From Acephala macrosclerotiorum (Eukaryota > Ascomycota > Leotiomycetes > Helotiales > Mollisiaceae): DNA of 64,000 nt. Position 1 is the stretch's first letter. Each line of letters begins with the position of its first letter. The notes under the pieces were generated by a model. That model saw only the letters and a list, made by a program, of their open reading frames with translations. It was not told the origin of the DNA and did no database searches. The stretch lies in the NCBI GenBank assembly GCA_014904845.1, contig MU119231.1:248001-312000 (forward strand), in the 5' to 3' direction. Shown here piece after piece: positions 55,363 through 64,000 of this stretch. The position numbers and the translations under genes were made by a program.

Positions 55363-57630
55363 TCACGACGAAAGTAGCCTCGTCAAATACCACTGTTGAG
55401 ACCTGTTGATGTCCATATTCCGAATCAAACTTAACGCCATTTTTCTCTCGTTAGCGAGTTGTACAAAGCCAGCGACTTGTGGGTTTAGAATGGGGTGCGT
55501 ATTTGTTGAGGTGAAGGTGTCGCACCAGAAAGCGTCTTCATGACTGCTGCTGAAGTTGTTGACATCGGGGAACAGGTCAAACATCTCGTCGGCATACTTT
55601 TCCCTGGCTATGGAAGCAAGGTACTCATGCTCGTGGTACAACCTGACGGACTCGCCGTCCATCTCTATCATGGTAGCTTGAGATCTGAGGAATCTCCGGG
55701 CCAGGATCGCGCTCCATCGGAGCGTGAGCTCTGATTAAATATCATTGCTTCCCCTTCGAAGCCAATCATCCGAGGCTCTTTCTATGCAGCCTTCTAGAGC
55801 ACCACTCTCAAATAACCCGCCGAATAAAAAAAAGGTTTAGCTGCATAGAATGGCACTGCATACATCGCTAGAAGCTTCTGTGTCACCCAATTCAGTAGAA
55901 TGTCCTGAGCGATATAGAACAATAGAACCTGTAAAATATTCCATTAGAAGGCTCGGTGGCCTCTCGTCAATGAGCCGCTCGTCGCCCTTCTCCTCCACTA
56001 AGGTACTTTCATCTTCGATGACATGAGCTTGTGCCCCTGGTCTGCTAGGCTCCGTTCCCGAGCTTGTATTGTCTACGTCGTGCCGCTCATCCTCGGAAGG
56101 GTCTCGACCTACTTAAGCAACCATCGATCAAGCTTGTTAAACCAATAAGCCAATCTATTGCCATTCTCGTCTTCGAGATCGTCGTATCCTCGCGCCTTCG
56201 CTAGCACTTGCAGGTCCCGGTTGCCGATGCTGACATGGTCCAGAAAGCACTCCCTATCTCGATTCTCGATAGAGTCCGCCGGAAGAGTATGGCGGTGCTT
56301 TGTCGGCAACTTGCCATTCTTAGCGAGCAAAAGAGCCATGCTGTTCCTCGCTTCATTAATATATCGGTCATACTGTGAAACATGCCATGAAACCAGCTTG
56401 ATATGATCGAGAACTTTGAAGAATCCGTACTTGCCTGCCTGGGCGCGGGTATTTGCTTTGCTCCACTTTATGTACACCTTGAAAGCGTTCCTAATCTCGG
56501 AATCTCATTCCTCTTCAGACTTGATTTTATCGTAAATGTACCCAGCCCCGCACACTGAAGTAAAGGCTAATGTCAATCCCTCTCGCCATCCCTTTGCATT
56601 CGCTGCATTGCCGTACCGGAAAAACTTTGTATGATATTCCAGATCCCTAAGCTGCTTTCCATTTGTCACTGTCCTTCTCCGTCTAGTGGCCCAACTGAGA
56701 TCAAGTTGTGATTAAGAAAGTCCAATGCCTTCGTGAGATCAATTGGTGGCGCACGGTTCTGCGAGATCTGTAGGTCTATCGATGTGACATCTCGCGTAGT
56801 CCCAATGTTCATTGACGGGACATTACTCGAGGAATCTGATACCGACCTATCTGTCGAGATATGATAGGTTCTATGGCGTTGCGAGAATTTGCTGCCGATC
56901 TGGATCGTCAAGGAGGGGGTGAATCGAGCTCCTGGTCGAGATACTTTTGCATATGGCGGCGAAGCTCTCGAGGTTTCTGGTGGCCTTTTCGATTCATTAT
57001 TAAATGCATAATTATAGGATTTAGAACTCACGGATTTCATTACTGAAGGCAAATACTTCTTCATGGCCTCGTGAATTTGTTGTACTGTAGGAAATACTGG
57101 GTGGCGTCCCGCTCTACGCCTTCTAGAGAGCTTTTGCTCGACTGACAGGCCATCTCGAACCATCAATAATTCCAGGGGAGGACGTTTTAGCGTACCTAAA
57201 TTCGTTTCATCGATCCTCTTCCCGGTCTTCAAGGGCCAGCAATTGTCTCTCGGATCCCGAACGGCCTGCTGGCAAGCGATATAAAAGGCAATCACTTCCA
57301 AACTCTTCCCAGTAACCACTTCCGGCTTCAAGAATGAAACTCCCGATGAGAGACGAGTCTTATCCTCGTTCGCCTTGCCGATTTATTGACCTTTGGTTTG
57401 AGTTTATAGCCGCCCTGAAAGGTAACGGCGCCAGCTTCGATGACCGCAGTAGCACGCTTGACCACACTCAATTCTTCTACAGTAGACAATGATTGACAAT
57501 GGTTGCTCTCTTGGCAACAATAGCTGAGACTTGAACTTACGATCGTGACCTTGGTTTTGGATGTAGAGCTGGAGTAGTCGTGAACTTCGGTGGGGGTGGA
57601 ACGTTGTCGGAAGAAGAGCTTTGCTAGTCA
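55363..57630 (-). pseudogene. Decayed gene of unknown family with membrane segments
   Basis: Several long minus-strand frames line up in order. Near 57630-57360: SKALLPTTFHPHRSSRLLQL, an intron-like GTAAGT, then VIEAGAVTFQGGYKLKPKV. 57331-56666: SLEVIAFYIACQQAVRDP, EQKLSRRRRAGRHPVFPTVQ and a Ser-rich segment. 56640-56109: LEYHTKFFRYGNAANAKGWR, TGA at 56507-56505, then AFKVYIKWSKANTRAQ and RLAYWFNKLDRW. Near 55930-55800: LFYIAQDILLNWVTQKLLAM, hydrophobic. 55671-55363: GESVRLYHEHEYLASIAREK. Links between blocks need frameshifts or unproven introns. I do not recognise the family. It may be a host gene or part of a mobile element. Confidence 0.5.
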
Positions 57631-58929
57631 CTGAGATGGTTGTTACCCCATGTCTCCAATCTATCGTTAGTTAGAAAGTTATTTCGACACAGAAAATTCT
57701 CGAGTCTAGTCTTTAAATGTCTGTTCGAGATTAGTATGGGCTGAATAAATTGCGGGAAGCACACAGCTCCTATCTCAGGAGTTGTGAATCCGCGGTCCCC
57801 AGAGAGCTCGTTCTTACACCCCCAAGTTTTGATGGACCTTTTCTTGCATTTCTCACAGGCAAATATGATTCCTGCTCGAGCTCAAGTCCCTGCCTGTTCG
57901 CCACATGTAGTCGTCAACACAGATATTGTTGTCACCCATCCTCCAAGCCATTTTCCGAGTCTGTCTGAAAACCGAAATTTCTCGTAATTTGGTGGTGTTG
58001 AGGAGCGATGCGCTGGAATATCGTATCATGTTGGCATGAATCTGCATGCTTGATCACGCATCGCCTCATGTATGCATTTGGCTTGGCCGAGATGCGGCGG
58101 TGAGAGCACTTTATTAAGGGAGCATTCCCACTTAGCTAGAGGGGCAGATTAGACATCCATACCACTCCTTTTGCCCTCTCAACTGATACTCTCGGAGCTG
58201 GGGAGGTGAATAGTCTTCGAATCACATCTGAAGAGAATGAGCAAACACCAGGTTCTATTTTTCGAAGTCTTCTAAGTAAATAGGAAGTAGCATCTACCAC
58301 CTCAGCAGGTAAGCACTATCAAAGACATCAATCTCCCCCTTTGAGGCCTAATACATCTCAACATTAGTCAAATCCGCAGTCCAATCACACCCCGAACAAA
58401 CACAAGTCCTAGCACTGGCTATGACCGGAAGATCCCTAAGCTGGGTTCAGGATTTCTCGTATCGATTCAGTTCTCGAAAGCTAAGCTGGTCTGTTCCTCG
58501 AGCTTCTAGTCTTTTGATCAAATGCATAGGACAGCAGAATTCAAAATGCCAGCCAAACAAAATAGGGTAAGAAGGTTGGGGTCAAGTCAAGGAGAAAATC
58601 CGCTTGGATGGAATATGTGTTCTCGAGCAGCAGCCGCGTCTGAATCTCGCGGATACTTTCGCATGAGCACAAGAAGCAGGGAAGCAGTCGAAGAATAATC
58701 TAAACATCTTAGCCCTGATACGATCAGAGGACGGTCCACGAAGAATATACCACAGGGACTATGAATTCATAACGTAGGATCTGCAGATCCTCTCCTGATC
58801 TCCTCTCCCTTCTTGGTATGGTATCCAAGGTGGCATTTCCATACCTGCGAATCGAAGTTGATATATACCACCTGTTCATCGCCACTTTGAGGTACTTTGC
58901 CTAGGTGAGATATTTTACTTGGTGAAAGT
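57631..58929. other. Intergenic
   Basis: About 1.3 kb with no supported gene; short frames around 57750-58050 on both strands carry no recognised content. Confidence 0.35.
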
Positions 58930-59305
58930 CGTGAGTTTGGTGAGGAGTTGGCTCAAGAGAGACCTTTGGTTTGGTGGAGGCGTGAGTTTGGTAGAGGATT
59001 GACCAATTTGGTGAGGCGTTGGTTTAGGAGAGAGGGTTTGCTTTATGAAATCTTAAATCTAGTGAAGTATTGATTTAAGAGACGTTTTGGTTGGTCCAGA
59101 CGTTTCTATCAACACAAACGTTTTGCATGGAACAGACGTTTTGCTTGATACGGATGTTTTGTCTTGTGGACTCGTGAATTAAGTCGGGGCGTTAATTCAA
59201 GAGACGTTCTGCTTGGTAAAGGCATGAACGTGATGCGGTGAAGCGTTGGCTCGGGAAAACCCCTTTGCTCCGTGAGCTCGCGAGTTTGGTGTGGTATTAA
59301 CTCAG
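58930..59305. repeat. Degenerate ~50-bp minisatellite, about seven to eight units
   Basis: Units begin CGTGAGTTTGGTGAGG-like and continue GTTGGCTCAAGAGACGTTTTG-like with a GCTTGGT end. Clear copies start at 58930, 58981 and 59172; the last, partial one starts near 59280 (CGCGAGTTTGGTGTGG). Between 59090 and 59170 shorter units of about 36 bp (CGTTTTGCTTGATACGG, CGTTTCTATCAACAC) intervene. No ORF. A T/G-rich tract with a repeated GGCTTTT motif follows at about 59620-59680. Confidence 0.65.
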
Positions 59306-59970
59306 ACCCGACAATAAATAACTCGCTAACCTCATTTCGTACACAACTGACGGTCGAAGAAAGGTAACCCTGAGAGATTAAACACGTTTCCTTTCACAAA
59401 TGCTGTATGTCTGCTCTTCGAAAGATCATTGATGCCGCCGTCGCGAAGCTAATATGTTGTTCTCTTACTCATGTCAACCTGTCCTTTGTCTCGGTGTATG
59501 CAGATGGATAGTTTGATCAACCATTGGTATCTTTGATAATAGCAAATATCTCTTCGACCGTGAACGTCCTAGGCAAGGGTGCGTTTACGTGGGTTTCTAG
59601 CGGGTTTTGACGGAAGTGCTAAAACTGAAGGCTTTTTATGACTTTTGATGGCGTTTTGAGGCTTTCCGTGGCTTTTTGGCGTCGAATCTCGTCTTTATTC
59701 GTTAGAAACATGTACATGTTTGCGCACACCCTTGGCTGGGACGTTCATGGTCGAAGAGATAAGTGGTAGCCAAATTTGAAACCAGCGAATGAGACTTGTA
59801 TGCTTGGATGAGGACAATTCCTACTTAGGCCTTGGATTTTTTTTGAGCAGCGATTGCGAGTGGGTATCGCCTGACGGCTGGTCGTGCCGAGCAGAGGTGG
59901 CATGAACGAGGAAACTTTCTTCGGGTCGTTAGGAACCACGAAAGTAGCTATTTTCCCCGGAGTAGAGGGG

Positions 59971-60085
59971 TCTACTACCCACAGGGCCTTTTAAATGTTA
60001 ATTCTGAGGCGGTCGTGGGGGCGTTTCCAAGGGGTGGCCAGACCAATCATTGCTCATTAACATTTAATAGCCTGTAGGGAGTAAA
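59971..60085. mobile_element. 115-bp inverted-repeat element (small MITE or solo hairpin)
   Basis: Left arm 59971-60002 (TCTACTACCCACAGGGCCTT then TTAAATGTTAAT) and right arm 60056-60085 are imperfect inverted repeats of about 30 bp. The central ~53 bp is G-rich without an ORF. TAGAG stands at 59963-59967 and at 60086-60090 and could be a 5-bp target duplication if the left end includes three extra G. Unrelated to the other two elements. Confidence 0.55.
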
Positions 60086-61005
60086 TAGAGCAAGGATGCT
60101 AGTCTCTTCCCAATGCGGCTAGACGGTCAGCGAATGAAGTTCATCCAGCTGAAGTCATGCGCTCCTTCCGGGAAAATGTGAAAGTCTCTCTTTGTCGAGG
60201 CCTTCAAGCAAACAACAAAAGTGAACGCTCTAGGGAACAATTCCGACACCACTACGTGATAATCGAAAGAAGGTTCTCTGATCATCGCTTCACTTGAAGT
60301 TATAAAGAGAGGCTGTCCTCTCTCTGACACCGCAACACTTCGGCTTTCTATTCCCACAACTTGCTGAAGAATCGTCGATGTTGGCATGCGCAGACATAAT
60401 TGTGGCGTTTGTCTTACCTACAGACGAACCGGGATTTTGGGGCTTGGGAATGAAGATGCCATACGGAGTAGACACAACGGCCAAACCATTGTTGTAAAAC
60501 ACAAAGGGATTTTTGCTTGAATAAAATTGAACGACAGCAGAAAAAATGACGGCATTTGCAAGAATAACCTGGTCGAGCGGACGAAATACAAGTACTGCAG
60601 GCTATTTCGACTGTTTCGAGGCTTTCGCGGAAGATGCAGCCATGGCTGTAACACTCGGAAGAAATTCAACAAAAACTACATCATGATCAACCCGAAAATC
60701 GACTTAGACCATCTGAAGAAGCGGATTGATCATCATTCGGGATGGGTCAGCCACGCGGCTAACGCGCCAATTCCCGAAATGCTTCTCAACCCTTGCCGAC
60801 CGACTCCTGAAAATGCGGCAAATGCCTGCCTGCTCCCGCCCGAGACAATGGACTCTGGCCAGCTTCTGGCACTCGGTCAAGCCAACCTCATGCAGGCGGC
60901 CGCACAATGGGAGATGAACAGGACACGGCACATATTGAATTGCTGGATCGGGACTCGTAGACTCGGGAGGAAGATTTGAGGTTCGAGGCTGTGCGAGCGG
61001 TAACG
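60086..61005. other. Region with weak candidate ORFs
   Basis: A plus-strand ATG at 60683 opens 98 codons to 60979 (MINPKIDLDHLKKRIDHHSG start), with an ordinary composition but no recognised family. A minus-strand frame 60387-60127 could join an upstream frame through an intron ending at about 60364, but no ATG exon could be fixed. I list neither as a gene. Confidence 0.3.
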
Positions 61006-61240
61006 TTAGCGAGGTTGATCATTGCTCGAGTGCAGGTTCTGAAACGAGCGGTATATCGGATGAGATGTGAGGATTCAAGGGAGGTACCTGTGTGACGCTG
61101 AAAGAAGATAGCAAGATAGGGGAGGGGGGTGCGGCGAGGGCCATAATGGGATGGGGGAATTTATTTGAGGCATTGGTGTTTGCGTTACGCGTGGGGTGTG
61201 GTGTTGAGTTAGGTAGGAGATCAATTGGTTGTCCAGCCAT
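61006..61240 (-). CDS. Possible small Ser/Pro/Asn-rich protein (61 aa, 2 exons)
   Basis: ATG at 61240 gives MAGQPIDLLPNSTPHPTRNA and about 30 further residues, then a GTACCT donor after CACAG at 61088 and a TTTCAG acceptor at 61039. Exon 61038-61006 adds NLHSSNDQPR and a stop. Low-complexity composition, no family. Without splicing the frame also stays open to 61019. Could be a chance ORF. Confidence 0.25.
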
Positions 61241-62436
61241 GATCAAGCAGGGAAGTCTTTCTCGCGATGCGACTTGAGAAGTGTTACAAAATGACACTGG
61301 GTGGTGATATGTGTACAACTACAACTCTGCATCATCACACAAACGGCTCTGCTGTTGAAGAGCAGAGCAGCACAGAACAGTGTAGCAGCAGCGTCTAAGC
61401 TCTGCAGAGAGGTGAAGCACCGATTGGCCGGACGGGGGCCCGAGAGCAGCGCTAGTAAAAAGGGGAGCGCAGTGACTCGTGGAAGACCGTGGCTTGCATG
61501 CGAAAGACAGAACGCGAGTACAGTACCTGTACGTAAATTATATGGAGCAGGCAGTGGATGCTGTGGGCATCGAGTGGATAGGGGCCACCTCGAAAGGGTT
61601 TAGGCACAAGGAGGATGAGGCTGACCGTTTAAAGACAAAGGCACAGGCAGAGACAGAGACAGAGACAGAGACCCAAAAGGTTCCTCCGAACTGCACCGGA
61701 TGAACATGCCATCCATGGCCACCGCGTGTGGGCGTGGACAGGTTAAATTCAACCAGGGCGACCTTCCTGGAACTGTGAATGTATATATGTATATATATAC
61801 ATATAAATATATAATTTTCAAGGCGCTAGAGTGCGTCAAGTACGGGACAGTCCCGTCCAGTCTTGAGGGTGCAGGTGCAGAGGAACATCACATCATAATT
61901 TTTGAATCAGATACCTAGCGCTTGAATGCAAGAACCATCAAAACTGAACATATCAACATCGACCTACCCTACCGATTCTCCGCCTGCGCTGGGTGATTTG
62001 AAGCCCAGTGAATCATGCACCAGAACCTATTTATACACTCACAATCATTCTTGCATTTCCAATGAATGTGAGTGCGCAAAGCCCGCCGCGCTCGCTCGTC
62101 TGCTGGCTATTATCGAGATCGCAACCTGGTCGTTCCGAGCCCATTTCGCGCTAAAGAAGAATTCCCTGAACACCGCAAATTGGTCTTCTTGTCAACTCTT
62201 CTGGGTCCACCTCCTCTCCTTTTCGATCCACGGAGGGTTAGGAACGCTTTTGCTCCCTGGAACCATCTTCTCGAAACGAAGCTGCTTTCCTCTCCTCCTC
62301 CTCCTCCTCTTCTTCTTCCGTTCCTTTTTCTCCTTCTTGCTTTGCAATCTGGAGCTCACGCCGTCGACGACTTCACCTCCCCATCCCGATCCACAATCCC
62401 CCCTCCTGGACAATCCCTCACCATCTTCACTGAAAC
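61241..62436. other. Promoter and 5' leader of the Nrp1-like gene, with microsatellites
   Basis: Contains an AGAGAC hexanucleotide microsatellite at 61648-61672 and a TA-rich run at 61782-61815. 62280-62340 is a CTC/TTC-rich pyrimidine tract, typical of a fungal 5' UTR. Open frames here are compositional. Confidence 0.5.
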
Positions 62437-64000
62437 ATGTCGTCGACAGCCCCGAGCCAGCAAGGCAACCTGGATAGATACGTTGTGATTCATGTGGCCA
62501 CCACCTGTGATGAGCACGGAGTCTATGTCACCAAGGATTCCGCAGAGGTGATAGAGCTTGGCTGGATCTTGCTAGACGCAAAGACCTGCGATGAGGTGAG
62601 CTTCAAAACTAATCCTCTGCATCTGCCACAGAGAAATCTGCTAACCCAAGGTCTGCAGCTGCACCGGGAGAGCGTCCTCGTCAAACCGATCAATACCCCT
62701 ATTACACCGCTGTGCAGTAAGTGCCAGAGAAACCGAATAAACCCAGCTCGAGATTTTATACTCGTCGATTTGCTAACGTGGGATTCCTGCAGCGAGCTTG
62801 ACTACCCTCACATGGGAACATGTCCGCAATGCAGGTACCTTCCGGGACGCAATCAACCGCTTCGATGCATTTGCCTCCGAGCACCTCGTCTCTCAAAGCC
62901 TCGACTTCTCCTTCGTGACCCTCGACTCCTGGGACCTTCGAGTTCAACTTCCCCGTGAAGCTCGTGATAAAGCTGTCGTCCTCCCACCGTACCTCCAGCA
63001 CTCCCGAACTTTCGATCTCCGCACAGAATATCAAAGATGGCAACAACACCACCCCGAATCCCTTCCTTTCGGCCCATCTATGCTGTCAAACATCTGTGCT
63101 GCGTTGGAAGTTGAACCAGTACAGGCCAGTGCGCCAATCAAGCATAATCTGCCATTCCACCTACAAGCTTTGGCTCCCGCATCTCCTCGTAGAGCTATGG
63201 AGGAAGCTGTTACTCTGGCTCGAGTTCTCCGTGGACTAATTAGAAAATCTCAACCTCCTCACGAGCACCCTGACGTTCTCACAAGACCAATGGATGCCCG
63301 AGCTGATGTGCGAGCATTTTTATCCGAGCGTAGCAAAGTTCTTCATATGGCTGGTCTTCCTCATGACACCACTCAATCCGAACTCGAGAGCTGGTTCACA
63401 CAATTTGGAGGTCGTCCTATTGCTTTCTGGACTCTGCGCACTCCTGATCAACATAAGCCTACCGGTTCTGGTTTTGCTGTGTTCTCGTCCCATGAAGAGG
63501 TCAGCCCATCATCCCTTACTCATCTTTACCTGCACTGTTGGGCGTGCCAATGTCAACAAATCGTTGTGTCCGCACCATACGAGTACATTTTGCTACTTTA
63601 TGACAAACTTCTTAATTTATCCCGTCATCCACTCGTTAAATTCTTTTTATCTCGAGGACATAGTCTAACACCTTACCAGGCCGCAGAGAGTCTTTGCATG
63701 AATGGCAGAGCCCTTAACGAGAAAGCCATTGAGGTTTCCCCCTCCTCTAGCCGTGTCCTTGACAGAGCTGCAGAAATCCTTACTCCCTTCCCACCCAGCA
63801 AGAACCGACCTCGCCCCGGAGACTGGACCTGCCCATCTTGCGGTTTCTCGAATTTCCAACGTCGTACAGCCTGTTTCCGTTGCTCTTTCCCGGCTATGAG
63901 CGCTGGTCCCAGTGGCGATGCGATGGGCGCTTATGGTGGCGGTTACGGCTATGGCCCACCTGCCATGATGCCACCACCGCAACACATGGGTCACCATGGT
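62437..64000 (+). CDS. NRP1: Nrp1-like RNA-binding protein: exonuclease-like domain, RRM, RanBP2 zinc finger (5' part, 423 residues visible)
   Basis: Runs off the right edge. Exons 62437-62595, 62659-62716, 62793-63499 and 63680-64000+, all in phase. Residues ~15-250 are an ERI-1/DEDDh exonuclease-like fold: YVVIHVATTCDEHGVYVTKD, EVIELGWILLD, LTWEHVRNAGTFRDAINRFD, FVTLDSWDLRVQL and RRAMEEAVTLARVLRGLI. An RRM follows with VLHMAGLP (RNP2) and GSGFAVFSS (RNP1). Then a RanBP2-type zinc finger, GDWTCPSCGFSNFQRRTACF with RCSFP, and a Gly/Tyr/Met/Pro-rich low-complexity tail. Yeast Nrp1 is an RNA-binding protein found in stress granules. The exonuclease part lacks key acidic residues and is probably inactive. 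Confidence 0.88.

Noticed and set aside
62192..62413. Minus-strand Lys/Arg-rich frame in the Nrp1 leader
   Set aside because: Mirror image of a CTC/TTC pyrimidine tract in the 5' UTR.
1..64000. tRNA, rRNA or CRISPR features
   Set aside because: I saw no convincing A/B-box pair with a cloverleaf, no rRNA similarity and no regular spacer-repeat pattern.

Overview
The window is nuclear DNA of a filamentous ascomycete (Pezizomycotina; a leotiomycete is my impression, not shown). Reasons: short 45-110 bp GT-AG introns with CTRAY-type branch points, and fungal families such as a HET-domain protein, a PTH11-like rhodopsin-domain protein, a Git3/cAMP-receptor-like GPCR, a tyrosinase, a C2H2 regulator, glycogen synthase, Pmp3, Spc3 and an Nrp1-like RNA-binding protein. 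Exon borders below were read by hand from splice sites and checked for reading phase.

Layout. 0.4-4.6 kb: coiled-coil gene, a frameshifted tandem relative, a 204-bp inverted-repeat element with target-site duplication, a small Cys-rich ORF and an acidic Cys-motif protein. 6.1-8.4 kb: glycogen synthase. 9.6-11.8 kb: GPCR with a repeat-bearing tail. 12-15 kb: mostly non-coding, with a tautomerase relic. 15.0-16.5 kb: MFS transporter. 16.5-20 kb: decayed DNA with a DUF1996 pseudogene. 20.1-23.3 kb: intact HET gene and a decayed alpha/beta hydrolase. 23.9-27.8 kb: FAD oxidoreductase of the sterol delta-24-reductase type and a secreted tyrosinase-domain protein with a 14-nt exon. 30.1-31.7 kb: PTH11-like protein. 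33.3-34.2 kb: GH43 pseudogene. 34.5-38.4 kb: C2H2 protein and a two-TM protein. 39.3-43.3 kb: divergent pair for the biotin-carboxylase and carboxyltransferase subunits of an acyl-CoA carboxylase. 44.1-45.9 kb: PMP3 and SPC3. 46.3-51 kb: degenerate repeats, a ferritin-like gene broken by two stops and an FMO pseudogene. 52.9-54.0 kb: strongly codon-biased ferritin-like/LsdA-type gene. 54.5-61 kb: two more inverted-repeat elements, a decayed gene of unknown family and a 50-bp minisatellite. 62.4-64.0 kb: 5' part of an Nrp1-like gene with an apparently inactive exonuclease domain.

Housekeeping genes are interleaved with about eight recognisable pseudogenes. Several inactivating changes look like C-to-T or G-to-A transitions, which would fit old repeat-induced point mutation but does not prove it. 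The most distinctive functional unit is the divergent acyl-CoA carboxylase pair: neither subunit shows an obvious mitochondrial presequence, and they share a 315-bp promoter. No CRISPR array, rRNA or convincing tRNA was seen.
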